DNA of 64,000 nt from an uncultured Anaerolineae bacterium (GTDB lineage Bacteria; Chloroflexota; Anaerolineae; CG2-30-64-16): the NCBI GenBank assembly GCA_937124585.1, contig CAKZKT010000130.1, positions 17,615-81,614 of the forward strand. Direction: 5' to 3'. A program made the translations under genes and the position numbers. How positions within the stretch are numbered: the first letter of the stretch is position 1; every line of letters begins with the position of its first letter. The notes under the pieces were generated by a model. The model ran no database searches and was not told the origin of the DNA. It worked only from the letters and a program-made list of their open reading frames with translations. Below, in pieces: positions 27,252 through 38,837 of the stretch.

Positions 27252-27500
27252 ATGAAATCTGGAAGAACCCCTTGCGACGGACCAACAAGCCAGGATGTAT
27301 TGGCGACGCTTCAGCGCGTGTATGGTGGGAGCACGATCCAGCGCGACCCATTCGGGCGGCGCGCTGCTCTGCCCAGCGAGATTGCGCGCGTCCTCGCGCA
27401 ACATGCCACGGAACCGCCAGACCCTTCCTGCGTGACCGCTGAATCCGGCATCGCGGCCGCCTCCTCTGCCCCCCGAAAGCCGATGAGGATCGAGCCATGA
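27252..27500 (+). CDS. Small hypothetical protein coupled to the next gene
   Basis: This candidate encodes 82 residues with no family I recognise. Reasons to keep it: GGAGA lies 7 bp before the ATG and its stop overlaps the next start as ATGA, the same coupling used by real operons here. Reasons for doubt: a Pro/Ser/Ala-rich C terminus, no hydrophobic core and moderate codon bias. It may be a leader ORF regulating translation of the downstream membrane protein. Confidence 0.3.
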   Translation: MKSGRTPCDGPTSQDVLATLQRVYGGSTIQRDPFGRRAALPSEIARVLAQHATEPPDPSCVTAESGIAAASSAPRKPMRIEP

Positions 27501-28162
27501 CGGCCTCCACACGGCTGGGCGACATGATGCCCCCCACAGAGCCGTTCGCGCCGCTCGCCCTCCCGCAGGCCGCAGAGCGGCGATGGATTGACGGCCTGGC
27601 TACCGTGGTTTCCGCGATACTGTCACCCCCGGCGCTGGCGGTCGGCATGATTGCCAGCGCCGCGGCTTTTGCAGGCACCCCAGCAGCGTGGCGGTGGGCC
27701 GGCGTGAGCCTGGCGCTGAGCGTGCTGGCCCCCATCTGCTATCTGCTGTGGCTCCATCGCCGCGGCCTGGTGTCCGACCTGGATGTGAAGCGTCGCGAAG
27801 AGCGGTTTCGCCCCCTGGCCTTCACTGTGTTGGCCCAGGCCCTCTACGCTGCGCTTCTGCGGCTCGGCGGCGCGCCGGCGCTGCTCGGCGGTCTCGCGGC
27901 AGCGGTCTTCATCCAGACGGCCCTGGTGCTGGCCATCACCCTGCGCTGGAAGATCAGCGTGCACGGGGCAGCCAGCGCGGCGTGCGTGGCGCTGCTGCTC
28001 TACGTGGCAGGGCCACATGCGTCGCCGGCCCTGGTCGCCGTGCCGCTCGTCGCCTGGTCGCGCATCAGGCTGCGCAGGCACACCCCCGCCCAGACCCTGG
28101 CCGGTGCTGCTCTCGGCGGGGCGGTAATGTGGAGCATGTTGCTGTACACGGCGACGAGATGA
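27497..28162 (+). CDS. PAP2-like integral membrane phosphatase-family protein
   Basis: The 221-residue protein has about six membrane helices. Its C-terminal half resembles the PAP2 phosphatase superfamily: RWKISVHGAASAAC, then VPLVAWSRIRLRRHTPAQTLAGAALGG, where the two conserved His residues and Arg lie at the expected motif 2 and 3 places. Motif 1 appears reduced to the VKRREERFRPL region. Such proteins dephosphorylate isoprenoid or lipid phosphates in the membrane. The start overlaps the small upstream ORF by ATGA, and surE follows 23 bp later. Confidence 0.65.
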   Translation: MTASTRLGDMMPPTEPFAPLALPQAAERRWIDGLATVVSAILSPPALAVGMIASAAAFAGTPAAWRWAGVSLALSVLAPICYLLWLHRRGLVSDLDVKRREERFRPLAFTVLAQALYAALLRLGGAPALLGGLAAAVFIQTALVLAITLRWKISVHGAASAACVALLLYVAGPHASPALVAVPLVAWSRIRLRRHTPAQTLAGAALGGAVMWSMLLYTATR

Positions 28163-28185
28163 ACAACAAAGTGGAGTCGTAGCGG

Positions 28186-29004
28186 ATGAATGTCCTCCTG
28201 ACCAACGACGACGGCATCGCCGCGCCGGGAATTTGGGCGGCCGCACGAGCCCTAGCTTGTTTCGGCCGCATCACCGTTGTGGCGCCGACGGCCAACCACA
28301 GCGGCTACGGCGCAGCGTTACCCCCGGCCCGTTCCGTATCCTGTTTCCCCTACCACCACGGCAGAGAGCATCCGGCCGGCATGGCGGCCTATGGCCTGGC
28401 CGGGACACCGGCAGCCTGTGCCCATATCGGCTTGAGCGGCGCGCTGGGCGGCGGGCCGTTCGACCTGCTGGTCAGCGGCATCAACCACGGCGCGAACCTG
28501 GGCCGTGATGTCTTCTACTCCGGCACGGTGGGCGCCGCGCTGACCGCACACCTGCTCGGCGTGCCTGCCATCGCCGTCTCGCTCGATGTCGGGCCGGCCG
28601 GCATCGCCCACTGGGACACGGCGGCCTGGGCGTTGGCCGAGACCATCCGCCTCTGGCAGGAAAACCCGGAGCCGATGCCGGTGGTCTTCAACGTCAACGT
28701 GCCCAACCTGCCGCTTTCGGCCCTGGCAGGCACCCTGATCACCACGCTGGGGCACACCTCCTGCCTGACCCGTTACAGCTTCAGCCCAGACCCCCATGTG
28801 GAAAACACCCTGGCGGCCCTGCGCAGCGAGGACAACGGCCCGCTCGCGGCGGAGCCCTGGAGCGATGCCTGGACCGTGCAGCTGGGCTACGTGTCCATCA
28901 CCCCTTTCAGGGCCGTGCCCGACCTGCTGTGCGTGGTGCCGTGGAACGTCCGGCCCGAAGCCGTCGCGTTGCCGTCGCCCTTGGCGCTTGATGAAATGCG
29001 TTGA
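28186..29004 (+). CDS. surE: 5'/3'-nucleotidase SurE
   Basis: SurE removes phosphate from nucleoside monophosphates and short polyphosphates. The 272-residue protein starts with the metal-binding signature MNVLLTNDDGIAAPG. It continues VVAPTANHSGYGAAL, a SGINHGANLGRDVFYSGTVGAAL block in pieces, and VFNVNVPNLP. All are standard SurE motifs with the Asp-Asp pair and Asn metal ligands present. It follows the PAP2-like gene closely and is followed at once by a tandem repeat at 29000-29039. Confidence 0.93.
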   Translation: MNVLLTNDDGIAAPGIWAAARALACFGRITVVAPTANHSGYGAALPPARSVSCFPYHHGREHPAGMAAYGLAGTPAACAHIGLSGALGGGPFDLLVSGINHGANLGRDVFYSGTVGAALTAHLLGVPAIAVSLDVGPAGIAHWDTAAWALAETIRLWQENPEPMPVVFNVNVPNLPLSALAGTLITTLGHTSCLTRYSFSPDPHVENTLAALRSEDNGPLAAEPWSDAWTVQLGYVSITPFRAVPDLLCVVPWNVRPEAVALPSPLALDEMR

Positions 29005-29039
29005 TACGTTGATACGTTGACGCGTTGACGCGTTGACGT
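29000..29039. repeat. Five tandem 8-bp units (GTTGAYRY)
   Basis: Five consecutive 8-bp units, GTTGATAC twice, GTTGACGC twice and GTTGACGT, begin at the surE stop codon. The last surE codons merge into the array. It lies in the gap before the secreted phytase-like gene. Confidence 0.85.
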
Positions 29040-29110
29040 GATGGTGTGATGGCGTGAAGCACAGGTCACGTCCTCAATGATCAAAACCTTATCATAGGGA
29101 GAGACGTTGT

Positions 29111-31990
29111 ATGTTGCGTGCTTTTCACCGATCGTTCTTGTCGATTCTATTAGCCCTGGTTCTGCTGGCCAGCCTGCCGCCCGCCGCATCGTCGGCGCAA
29201 GGCCACGAGCGTTTCGCAAATGATGCGTCTGGCCCAGCCGATAACCTCTCGATCAACTTCCTGGGCCGCTACATAGGGGCAGGCGCTGAGATCTCGGCCT
29301 ACGACCCCGGCACACGGCGGCTATTTGTCACCGGACCGTTCCTGCAGATCCTCGACATCGCCAATCCCATCTCGCCCACCTTGGTCATCACCGTGCCCAT
29401 CGAAGCGACGCATGTGGCGGTGTACGACGGCCTGGTGGCCGCGGCCGTGCCTGCCGACCCCGTCACCGATCCCGGCCAGGTGGTGTTCATGGACACGGCC
29501 GGCGCGATGCTGAACAGCGTGACCGTGGGCGCGCTGCCGGACATGTTGGTGTTCACCCCCGACGGCCGCAAGATTTTGGTGGCCAACGAGGGCGAGCCGG
29601 CCGGCGGCGTTGATCCCGAGGGTTCTGTCAGTATCATTGACCTCTCCGCCGGGGTCGGCAGCGCCACGGTTGCCACGGCCTCGTTCGCCGCGTTCAACGC
29701 CCGGCGGGCCGAGCTGCTGGAGCTGGGCGTGCGCATCTTCCCCAGCGCGGCCAGCGTGGCCCAGGACTTCGAGCCGGAGTACATCGCCGTCAGCCCCGAC
29801 GGCAGGACGGCGTGGGTCACCCTGCAGGAGAACAACGCCGTGGCCGTGGTGGACATCGCCTCGGCAACGGTCACGCGCGTGTGGCCGCTGGGCCTGAAGG
29901 ACTGGAGCCGCGGCCAGCCGCGGCTGGTGACCTACCCCTGGCGGGAACGACCAGTCATCGGCCAGGCGCCGTCCCTGTCTGTGACTGACTCTGCCTCGCC
30001 CCAGGCCATCGAGCCGGTCACGATCCGCATGGGCGGCTTCTCCGGCCTCTTCTTTGAGAGCAGTGACGACAACGGCAACCTGCGTTTCGTCACCCACCCC
30101 GATCGCGGCCCCAATGGCGAGCCGGTTGACCTGATCCCGTGGCTCCCCGGCCGCGAGCGGCCCTTCCCGCTCCCCAAGTTCCAGCCGGAGATCATCCGCT
30201 TTGCGCTGAGCCCCGTCACCGGTGCCTTCACCATCACCCAGCGCATCCCCCTGACCCTGCCCGGCGGCCAACCGTTGAGCGGCCTGCCCAACTTGCAGGC
30301 AGCCGGCCAGGGCCTGGCCTATACCGACGAGGTGCCGGTTGACTTGTTCGGCAACCGGCTGGCCAACGACCCCTTCGGCGCCGACCTGGAGGGCGTGGCC
30401 GTGGCTTCCGACGGCACCTTCTGGATGGTGGACGAGTACCGGCCGGCCATTTATCACTTTGCAACAAACGGCGTGCTCATCAACCGCTTCATCCCTCAGG
30501 GCACGGCCGCGGCCGTCAACGCCGTCCCCGGCACGTTCGGCACGGAAGCTCTGCCGGCGGTCTATGCCCAGCGGCGGGCCAACCGCGGCTTCGAGGCCGT
30601 GGCTCTGGAGGGCAACACGCTCTACGCCTTCATCCAGAGCGCGCTGGACAACCCCGACACGGCCAACGACGCCAGCTCGCGCGGCTCGCGTAATTTGCGC
30701 ATCCTGGCGTTCGATGTCGTCAGCCAGACGGTGACCGCCGAGTATCTCTACGTTCTGCGCGACATCACCGGCGCGGGAAACGCCCGCACCGACAAGATCG
30801 GCGATGCGGTCAGTATGGGCAACGGCCGCTTCATGGTGATCGAGCGCGACGACCGCCTGGGCTACGATGCCAACAAGCTGATCTTTGAGATTGACCTGGC
30901 CGGCGCCACCAACGTCAACGACCCGGCTAACCTGACGGGCCTGCCCGCCGGCAAGACGCTGGAACAGGCCAACATGGCCGAGCTGGCCACTGCCGGCATC
31001 CGGCCGGTACACAAGCGGCTGGTGACCAACCTGGCTGCTTTGGGCTACGTGGGCGTGAGCAAGCCGGAAGGCCTGGCGCTGGTGGGTGAGAACACGCTGG
31101 CGGTGATCAACGACAACGATTTCGAGGTGCTGGCTGCCCCCATCCCCGGCGACGGCACGCTCCCGCTGAACCCTGACCCAGAACCGGTGCTGCTGGGCCT
31201 GGTGCACTTCGACCGGTCGGCCGGGCTGGACGCCAGCGACCGCGACGGCGAGGGCGGCGGCAAGCGCATCAACATCCGGCCCTGGCCAGTGCTGGGGTTG
31301 TACATGCCGGACGGCATCGCCAGCTTCCGTGCCGACGGCGAGACCTTCTACGTCACGGCCAACGAGGGGGATGCCCGCAACGAGGACCGGCGCATCGGCA
31401 CGCTGAACCTGGACCCGACCGCCTTCCCCAACGCGGCGAGCCTGAAGCAGAACGCAGCCCTGGGCCGGTTGAACGCCTCTACGATTGACGGCGACCTCGA
31501 CGGTGACGGCGACTACGACCGGCTGGCGGTCTATGGCGCGCGCTCCTTCACCGTCTGGGACGCGGCAGGCAATCTGGTGTGGGACAGCGGCAGCGAGCTG
31601 GAGCAGCTCACCGCACAGCTGACTCCGGCGCTGTTCAATGCCAACAACGGCAACCCTGCGCAGTGGGACGAGCGATCCGACGACAAGGGGCCGGAGCCGG
31701 AGGGGGTGACCATCGGCGTTGTGCGGGGCCGCACCTATGCCTTCATCGGCCTGGAGCGCGCCGGCGGCGGCGTGATGGTCTACGACCTGACCGACCCGCG
31801 GCAGCCGGTCTTCGTGCAGTATGTGCGCACCGATGAGGATATCTCGCCTGAAGGCCTGACTTTTATCTCCGCCGCTGTCAGCCCAACGGGACAGCCGCTG
31901 CTGGTCGTCACCAATGAAGTGAGCAACACCACGGCCATTTTCGAGATCGAGACGCCGACCAGGCTGTACCTCCCGCTGATCGTGCACTGA
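29111..31990 (+). CDS. Secreted esterase/phytase-like protein with YLPLI C terminus
   Basis: The 959-residue exported protein starts with a Sec signal peptide (MLRAFHRSFLSILLALVLLA, cleavage near ASSAQG). It contains beta-propeller-type repeats (VSPDGRTAWVTLQENNAVAVVDI) of the choice-of-anchor I kind. An inserted esterase-like-phytase domain (about residues 300-680: FSGLFFESSDDNGNLRFVTHPDRG, LEGVAVASDGTFWMVDEYRP in pieces) follows. Later come SKPEGLALV, LYMPDGIASF and VTANEGDARNED. The extreme C terminus RLYLPLIVH is a short motif I associate with Chloroflexota secreted proteins. Phosphatase or esterase activity on extracellular phosphorylated substrates is plausible next to SurE, PAP2 and phosphonate genes. 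Confidence 0.75.
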   Translation: MLRAFHRSFLSILLALVLLASLPPAASSAQGHERFANDASGPADNLSINFLGRYIGAGAEISAYDPGTRRLFVTGPFLQILDIANPISPTLVITVPIEATHVAVYDGLVAAAVPADPVTDPGQVVFMDTAGAMLNSVTVGALPDMLVFTPDGRKILVANEGEPAGGVDPEGSVSIIDLSAGVGSATVATASFAAFNARRAELLELGVRIFPSAASVAQDFEPEYIAVSPDGRTAWVTLQENNAVAVVDIASATVTRVWPLGLKDWSRGQPRLVTYPWRERPVIGQAPSLSVTDSASPQAIEPVTIRMGGFSGLFFESSDDNGNLRFVTHPDRGPNGEPVDLIPWLPGRERPFPLPKFQPEIIRFALSPVTGAFTITQRIPLTLPGGQPLSGLPNLQAAGQGLAYTDEVPVDLFGNRLANDPFGADLEGVAVASDGTFWMVDEYRPAIYHFATNGVLINRFIPQGTAAAVNAVPGTFGTEALPAVYAQRRANRGFEAVALEGNTLYAFIQSALDNPDTANDASSRGSRNLRILAFDVVSQTVTAEYLYVLRDITGAGNARTDKIGDAVSMGNGRFMVIERDDRLGYDANKLIFEIDLAGATNVNDPANLTGLPAGKTLEQANMAELATAGIRPVHKRLVTNLAALGYVGVSKPEGLALVGENTLAVINDNDFEVLAAPIPGDGTLPLNPDPEPVLLGLVHFDRSAGLDASDRDGEGGGKRINIRPWPVLGLYMPDGIASFRADGETFYVTANEGDARNEDRRIGTLNLDPTAFPNAASLKQNAALGRLNASTIDGDLDGDGDYDRLAVYGARSFTVWDAAGNLVWDSGSELEQLTAQLTPALFNANNGNPAQWDERSDDKGPEPEGVTIGVVRGRTYAFIGLERAGGGVMVYDLTDPRQPVFVQYVRTDEDISPEGLTFISAAVSPTGQPLLVVTNEVSNTTAIFEIETPTRLYLPLIVH

Positions 31991-32010
31991 TGGCAGCCTG
32001 CTGATCGCGA

Positions 32011-32045
32011 CCGGCCCGATATCCCGCAACCGGATGTCGGGCCGG
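32011..32045. terminator. Long hairpin between phytase-like gene and phnS
   Basis: The arms 32011-32024 and 32032-32045 form a 14-bp stem with one wobble pair and a 7-base loop. No T run follows on either strand, so it may be a weak terminator or a repeat-type hairpin. It separates the phytase-like gene from the phosphonate operon. Confidence 0.45.
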
Positions 32046-32083
32046 GTATGCAGATAAATCTACCACAGAGAGGAGTCTTGTCC

Positions 32084-33142
32084 ATGCGTCGCCTGTCATT
32101 GTTCGTTGTCGTTGTTTTTGTAGGGCTGCTGCTGGCTGGCTGCGCGCCGGCGCCCACAGCTAGCCCGGCCGGCTCAGCCGAGAAGGCCACTTCCGGCGAG
32201 ATCACCGTCTACACCGCGCTGGAAGATGACCAGATTGCGAAGTACCTGCCCGCTTTCAACCAGAAATACCCGAACATCAAGGTCAACATCGTGCGCGATT
32301 CGACCGGCATCGTCACCGCCAAACTGCTGGCGGAGAAGGCCAACCCGCAGGCCGATGTGGTGTGGGGGCTTGCTGCCACCAGCCTGCTGATCGCGGACAA
32401 GGAAGGCATGTTGGCTCCCTACGCGCCCGAGGGGCTGGACAAGATCCGAGCCAACTTCAGGGATGGCAGGAACCCGCCGCATTGGGTGGGCATTGACACC
32501 TGGTTCTCGGCCTTCTGCGTCAACACCAAAGAGCTGGCGGCCAAAAAGCTGGCCATGCCGACCTCGTGGGAGGACCTCCTCAAGCCCGAATACAAGGGCC
32601 TGATCGTCATGCCTAACCCGAACTCCTCGGGCACCGGCTATCTGTCGGTATCGGCCATCCTGCAACTCAAGGGTGAGGCCGAGGGCTGGAAATATCTCGA
32701 TAAGCTACACGACAACATCGCCCTTTACACCCACTCCGGCTCCAAGCCGTGCAAGATGGCCGGCGCGGGCGAGACGGTGATCGGCATTTCGTTCGACTAT
32801 CGGGCGGTCAAGCAGAAGGCCGACGGCCAGCCCATCGAGGCGGTCTTCCCCAAGGAGGGTTCGGGCTGGGAGACCGAGGCGAATGCGCTGGTGAAGAAGG
32901 CGAGCATTAAGCCGGCCGCACGCACCTTCCTGGATTGGGCCATCAGCACGGACGCGATGAAGCTCTACGCGGCCAGCTACCCGATCACGGCGGCCGACAC
33001 CGGCATGGCGATCCCGGCCGGCTACCCGGCTGACCCGATCAAGCAATTGATCAAGAACGACCTGGTGAAGGCCGCTGCCGAGCGCGAGCGCATCCTGCAG
33101 GAATGGATGAAGCGCTACGACGCCAAGTCGGAGCCGAAGTAA
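32084..33142 (+). CDS. phnS: 2-aminoethylphosphonate ABC transporter, binding lipoprotein
   Basis: The 352-residue lipoprotein captures the substrate outside the membrane. A lipoprotein signal peptide ends in the lipobox LLLAGC (Cys about residue 21), followed by a Pro/Ser/Ala linker. The mature part is of the FutA/AfuA/PhnS type: [64 protein letters not shown] in pieces. Context identifies phosphonate, since phnT, phnU, phnW and phnX follow in order. The related iron-binding proteins are a weaker alternative. ATG 32084 has GAGAGGAG 9 bp upstream. Confidence 0.85.
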   Translation: MRRLSLFVVVVFVGLLLAGCAPAPTASPAGSAEKATSGEITVYTALEDDQIAKYLPAFNQKYPNIKVNIVRDSTGIVTAKLLAEKANPQADVVWGLAATSLLIADKEGMLAPYAPEGLDKIRANFRDGRNPPHWVGIDTWFSAFCVNTKELAAKKLAMPTSWEDLLKPEYKGLIVMPNPNSSGTGYLSVSAILQLKGEAEGWKYLDKLHDNIALYTHSGSKPCKMAGAGETVIGISFDYRAVKQKADGQPIEAVFPKEGSGWETEANALVKKASIKPAARTFLDWAISTDAMKLYAASYPITAADTGMAIPAGYPADPIKQLIKNDLVKAAAERERILQEWMKRYDAKSEPK

Positions 33143-33154
33143 AGAGCGCCGTGA

Positions 33155-33188
33155 ACGTGCCAGGCACCTCCCCAAGTGCCTGGCACGT
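33155..33188. repeat. GTGCCAGGCAC palindromic repeat inside the phosphonate operon
   Basis: A perfect 13-bp inverted repeat (33155-33167 with 33176-33188, 8-base loop) lies between phnS and phnT. Its core GTGCCAGGCAC is shared with 21058-21128 and 44448-44460. In RNA it would form a stable stem that could protect the phnS message or lower expression of the downstream transporter genes. Confidence 0.8.
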
Positions 33189-33199
33189 GGGGGTGACAC

Positions 33200-34302
33200 A
33201 TGACCCCGATGACCCATGCATCGCCCTACCTCCAGATCCGCCACATCAGCAAGTGCTTCGGCAAGGTGGCCGCCCTGGACGACGTGTCGCTGGACGTGCG
33301 CGAGGGGGAGTTCCTCTTCCTGTTGGGGCCCAGCGGCTGTGGCAAGACCACCCTGCTGCGCATCATCGCCGGCCTGGAAACGCCGAGCGCGGGGCAGGTG
33401 ATCCAGGCTGGGGTGGATGTCACGAGGCTGCCGCCGAGTCAGCGCGATTTCGGCATCGTCTTCCAGTCCTACGCGCTCTTCCCCAACCTGACCGTGGCGC
33501 AGAACATCGCCTATGGCCTGGAGAACCAACGCTTGCCCAGGCTACAGGTGCAGATGCGCGTCGCCGAGATGCTGCAACTGGTCGGGCTGACAGGCTATGA
33601 GGCGCGCTATCCGGCGCAGCTCTCCGGCGGGCAACAGCAGCGGGTGGCGCTGGCGCGCGCCCTGGCGATCTCGCCCGGCCTGTTGCTGCTGGACGAGCCG
33701 CTGTCGGCGCTGGACGCGCGCGTGCGCAGCCGGCTGCGCCTGGAAGTGGCCGCGTTGCAGCGCCGCCTGGGGGTCACGACCATCATGGTGACGCACGATC
33801 AGGAGGAGGCGCTGACCATGGCCGATCGCATCGTCGTCATGGATCACGGCCGCATCGCGCAGATCGGCGCGCCGCGCGAGATCTATCGCGCGCCGGCCAC
33901 GCCGTTCGTCGCCGATTTCGTCGGCCTGATGAACTTCCTGCCGGGCGTGATGGTCGAGGGGCGGGTGGCGCAGGTGCGCTGTGGCGGGGTGACGCTGCAG
34001 GTGCCGGCCGATGCGCAGGGCCTTCCCCCCGGTCGCGAGGTGACGGTGGCGATCCGGCCGGAGGACGTGCGCATCCTGCGCAACGGCCTGGACATGGTCA
34101 ACGTGGTGGAGACCAGGGTGCACGAGGTCGAGTTCCTGGGGCCATTCCAGCGCCTGCACCTCGAGCTGGCGCATCAGGCCGGCTGCAGGCTGGGCCTGAC
34201 GGCCTATCTCGAGCCGGATCGGCAGGCCAGGCCGGTCTACAAAGGCACGGAACTGACCGTGCACCTGCCGGTGGAGGCGTTGCGCGTATATCCGGTGGCC
34301 AC

Positions 34303-34306
<4 letters not shown>
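33200..34306 (+). CDS. phnT: 2-aminoethylphosphonate ABC transporter, ATPase
   Basis: This 368-residue ATPase energises uptake. It has Walker [11 protein letters not shown]-loop VFQSYALFP, signature LSGGQQQR, Walker [13 protein letters not shown] and switch [11 protein letters not shown]-terminal TOBE-type regulatory domain follows ([29 protein letters not shown]). The best family match is the PhnT/PotA/FbpC group. It overlaps phnU by ATGA, and the neighbouring phnW and phnX indicate 2-aminoethylphosphonate as cargo. Confidence 0.88.
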
Positions 34307-36070
<1,764 letters not shown>

Positions 36071-36081
<11 letters not shown>

Positions 36082-36116
36082 GGCGTGAAACGTTAAACGT
36101 GAAACGTAAAACGTCA
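36071..36116. repeat. Imperfect GTGAAACGT tandem array
   Basis: The gap before phnW, and the last four codons of phnU, consist of repeated GTGAAACGT, GTTAAACGT and GTAAAACGT units. This resembles in style the GTTGAYRY array after surE. Both lie between genes of the same direction. Confidence 0.75.
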
Positions 36117-36171
36117 AGACTCATGTGCTCACGTCCCAAACTTCACGTTTCTACATTCCTAGCGAGTGACC

Positions 36172-37278
36172 ATGCACACCGACAAACCACTCTTCACCCC
36201 TGGCCCGCTGACCACCAGCCTGACGGTGAAGCAGGCCATGCTGCGCGATCTGGGGTCGCGCGACTTCGAGTTCATCCGCATCGTGCGGGAGATCCGCCAG
36301 GAGCTGCTCCGGCTGGCGGAAGCCGATGACCGTGGCTACGAGGCGATCCTGATGCAGGGCAGCGGCACCTTCGGCATCGAGGCGGTCATCGGCTCGATCA
36401 CGCCGCCGGACGGCAAGTGGCTGTTCGTAGTCAACGGCGCGTACGGCCAGCGCATGCTGCAGATCGCCAAGGCCCTCAGGATTGACGCAGCGGCCGTGAC
36501 CTTCCCCGAGAACCGGCCCGCGGTCGCTGAGGCCGTGGCGATGGCGTTGGATCACGATCCCACGATCACCCATGTCGGTGCGGTGCATTGCGAGACCACC
36601 ACCGGCCTGCTGAACCCGATCCAGGAGCTGGGCCAGATTGCTGCCAGGTTCGGTAAGGTGCTGATGGTAGACGCCATGAGCAGCTTCGGCGCCGTGCCGA
36701 TCCCGGTCGCCGATTGGGGCATCCATTATCTCGTCTCCTCGGCCAACAAGTGCATCGAAGGTGTGCCCGGCTTCAGCTTCGTGCTGGCGCGCCGGGATAT
36801 GCTGACGCAAACCAACGGCTATGCCCGCAGCCTGAGCCTGAACTTGTTGGCCCAGTGGCGCGGGCTTGAGAATGATGGGCAATTCCGCTTCACCCCGCCC
36901 ACCCACGCCATCCTGGCCTTCCGCCAGGCGCTGGCCGAGCTGGAGGCAGAAGACGGCGTGCCCGGTCGCGCCGCGCGCTATCGCCACAACTACGAAATGC
37001 TGGTCGCGGGAATGCGGGCGCTGGGCTTCGCCGAATATCTGCGGCCTGAAGACCAGAGCTACATCATCACGTCGTTCCGCTATCCCGACCATCCCAACTT
37101 CGACTTCGGCCGCTTCTACGAAACGCTGAATGGGAAGGGCTTCGTCATCTACCCCGGCAAAGTCAGCGACGCGGCGTGCTTCCGCATCGGCACGATCGGC
37201 CGCCTCTACGCAGACGATGTACGTGCGCTGCTGGACGCCATCCGAGAAACGTTAGCTGAAATGGAGGTGACCCTGTGA
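36172..37278 (+). CDS. phnW: 2-aminoethylphosphonate:pyruvate aminotransferase
   Basis: PhnW moves the amino group of 2-aminoethylphosphonate to pyruvate with pyridoxal phosphate, giving phosphonoacetaldehyde and alanine. The 368 residues start [25 protein letters not shown]. They contain [39 protein letters not shown], the PLP lysine in [16 protein letters not shown], and [18 protein letters not shown]. Length and motifs are standard for PhnW. ATG 36172 was chosen over an in-frame GTG 6 bp upstream. phnX follows with a GTGA overlap. Confidence 0.95.
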   Translation: MHTDKPLFTPGPLTTSLTVKQAMLRDLGSRDFEFIRIVREIRQELLRLAEADDRGYEAILMQGSGTFGIEAVIGSITPPDGKWLFVVNGAYGQRMLQIAKALRIDAAAVTFPENRPAVAEAVAMALDHDPTITHVGAVHCETTTGLLNPIQELGQIAARFGKVLMVDAMSSFGAVPIPVADWGIHYLVSSANKCIEGVPGFSFVLARRDMLTQTNGYARSLSLNLLAQWRGLENDGQFRFTPPTHAILAFRQALAELEAEDGVPGRAARYRHNYEMLVAGMRALGFAEYLRPEDQSYIITSFRYPDHPNFDFGRFYETLNGKGFVIYPGKVSDAACFRIGTIGRLYADDVRALLDAIRETLAEMEVTL

Positions 37279-38120
37279 ATCACACGATCAACCTGAGCCA
37301 CCGCGCGCAGCGGCCAGCCGGCCCGATCCGGGCGGTCATCCTGGACTGGGCGGGAACCGCCGTAGATCACGGTTCCATCGCGCCGGTCATGGCTTTTGTC
37401 GAGGTCTTCCGCCTGCACGGCGTGGAGATCAGCGTCGAAGAAGCGCGCGGGCCGATGGGCCTGCCCAAGTGCGACCACATCCGCGCCATCACGCAGATGC
37501 CGATGGTGGCCGCGCTGTGGAAAGCCGTGCACGATCGCCTGCCGAACGAGGCCGACGTGGCCGCCATGTACGAAGCATTCATCCCGCTGCAGCTCAAAGT
37601 CCTGGCCGACTACGCCGACCCCATCCCCGGCACGGTGGAAACGGTGGCGAGGCTGCGCCAGCGCGGCATCAAGATCGGCTCGACCACCGGCTACAACCGA
37701 CAGATGATGGAAGTGCTCGTGCCCGAGGCCGTGCGCCGCGGCTTCCAGCCCGACTCGATCGTGTGCGTCAGCGACGTGCCGGCCGGCCGACCCGAGCCGT
37801 GGATGGCGCTGCGCAGCGCGCTGGAACTGCGCGCCTACCCGCCCGCCCTGTGCGTGAAGGTGGGCGACACCGTGCCCGACATCCAGGAGGGGCTGAACGC
37901 CGGCATGTGGACGGTGGCCGTGGCGCTGACCGGCAACGAGCTGGGGCTGACGGCCGAGGAGCTGGCGGCCCTATCGCAGGACGAGCTGGAGACGCGACGC
38001 GAGCGCGCCCACCTGCGCCTGGCCGACGCCGGCGCCCACTACGTGATTGACGGCATCTGGAGCCTGCCGTGGGTGCTCGACGACATCGAGGCGCGGCTGG
38101 CGGATGGAGAACAGCCGTGA
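37275..38120 (+). CDS. phnX: Phosphonoacetaldehyde hydrolase
   Basis: PhnX cleaves the carbon-phosphorus bond of phosphonoacetaldehyde to acetaldehyde and phosphate. This HAD-superfamily protein of 281 residues has the nucleophile motif [15 protein letters not shown]. The special Schiff-base lysine sits in [12 protein letters not shown], as in the characterised Bacillus enzyme. [11 protein letters not shown] and [19 protein letters not shown] complete the active site. GTG 37275 overlaps the phnW stop. It ends the operon; released phosphate and acetaldehyde feed central metabolism. Confidence 0.95.
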   Translation: MNHTINLSHRAQRPAGPIRAVILDWAGTAVDHGSIAPVMAFVEVFRLHGVEISVEEARGPMGLPKCDHIRAITQMPMVAALWKAVHDRLPNEADVAAMYEAFIPLQLKVLADYADPIPGTVETVARLRQRGIKIGSTTGYNRQMMEVLVPEAVRRGFQPDSIVCVSDVPAGRPEPWMALRSALELRAYPPALCVKVGDTVPDIQEGLNAGMWTVAVALTGNELGLTAEELAALSQDELETRRERAHLRLADAGAHYVIDGIWSLPWVLDDIEARLADGEQP

Positions 38121-38183
38121 CGCCCACGTGCAAGGCGCTTTGGAAAGGCCCGGTACGTTAGAGGGGGCACGTCAGGGGGCAGA

Positions 38184-38681
38184 ATGACTGGCGTCCTGCT
38201 GCTCAACGCGACTTACGAGCCGCTTTCCATTCTCTCGCTGCGCCGGGCTGCCAGGCTGCTGCTCAAAGAGCGCGCGGAAGCCGTGACCGGCGATAATGTC
38301 TGGCTCGTCGGCCCAGAGTGCTCACTGGCGATCCCGACGGTACTGCGCCTGCGCTACTACGTCAACGTCCCCCGGCGCAATTCACCGGCCTGGACACGCC
38401 GTGGGGTGCTGGAGCGCGACCGCTACACCTGCGCGTACTGCGGCAAGAAATGCTCTCCCCGTGAAGCCACGATTGACCATATCACCCCGGTCTCGCGCGG
38501 AGGCCGTTCGTCTTGGGGCAACACCGTGACCGCCTGTTTTCGCTGCAATCAGCGCAAGGCCGACCGCACGCCCCACGAAGCCGGCATGAAGCTGCTCATC
38601 GAGCCGAAGCTGCCGCGCACATGCTACCTGGTCATCGGGGGAGACGTGCCTGCTGCATGGAAACTGTGGCTGGAGCTGTGA
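38184..38681 (+). CDS. HNH endonuclease family protein
   Basis: The 165-residue protein begins VLLLNATYEPLSILSLRRAARLLLK and carries a C-terminal HNH nuclease fold. Two zinc-knuckle pairs (CAYCGKKC and ACFRCNQRKA) flank the catalytic DHITPVSRGG histidines and the N of GNTV. This subgroup is widespread in cyanobacteria and Chloroflexota, usually as a single housekeeping-like gene of unknown role, and is not part of a recognisable restriction system here. No partner gene lies beside it. Confidence 0.85.
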   Translation: MTGVLLLNATYEPLSILSLRRAARLLLKERAEAVTGDNVWLVGPECSLAIPTVLRLRYYVNVPRRNSPAWTRRGVLERDRYTCAYCGKKCSPREATIDHITPVSRGGRSSWGNTVTACFRCNQRKADRTPHEAGMKLLIEPKLPRTCYLVIGGDVPAAWKLWLEL

Positions 38682-38837
38682 CCTTGCTGAGTATCTACTC
38701 AGGAGAAACCATCGTTAAGTGCCCATTCAGAAACCCTAACCGAACTACAACACTCTGCTTATACTCTCTCAAAGTCCCCTTAATCTGGCTGTGGCAGAAT
38801 GACTTCGTCTGCAGAAAGTGTACTTGAGTGAGGATCT
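38682..38837. other. Low-GC gap before the glycosyltransferase
   Basis: This gap has clearly lower GC than its surroundings and no coding frame. A short hairpin CTGAG-TATCTA-CTCAG lies near its start. I see no convincing promoter pair. Confidence 0.4.

Noticed and set aside
29000..29039. CRISPR-like array
   Set aside because: Units are 8 bp, directly adjacent and without spacers; no cas gene is in the window.
29321..32029. 902-codon open frame opposite the phytase-like gene
   Set aside because: The plus-strand gene has a signal peptide and domain motifs; the opposite frame is low in recognisable features and rich in His, Arg and Gly as expected for a shadow.
38682..38837. Small RNA gene in the low-GC gap
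   Set aside because: One weak hairpin and no promoter-terminator pair; not enough support.
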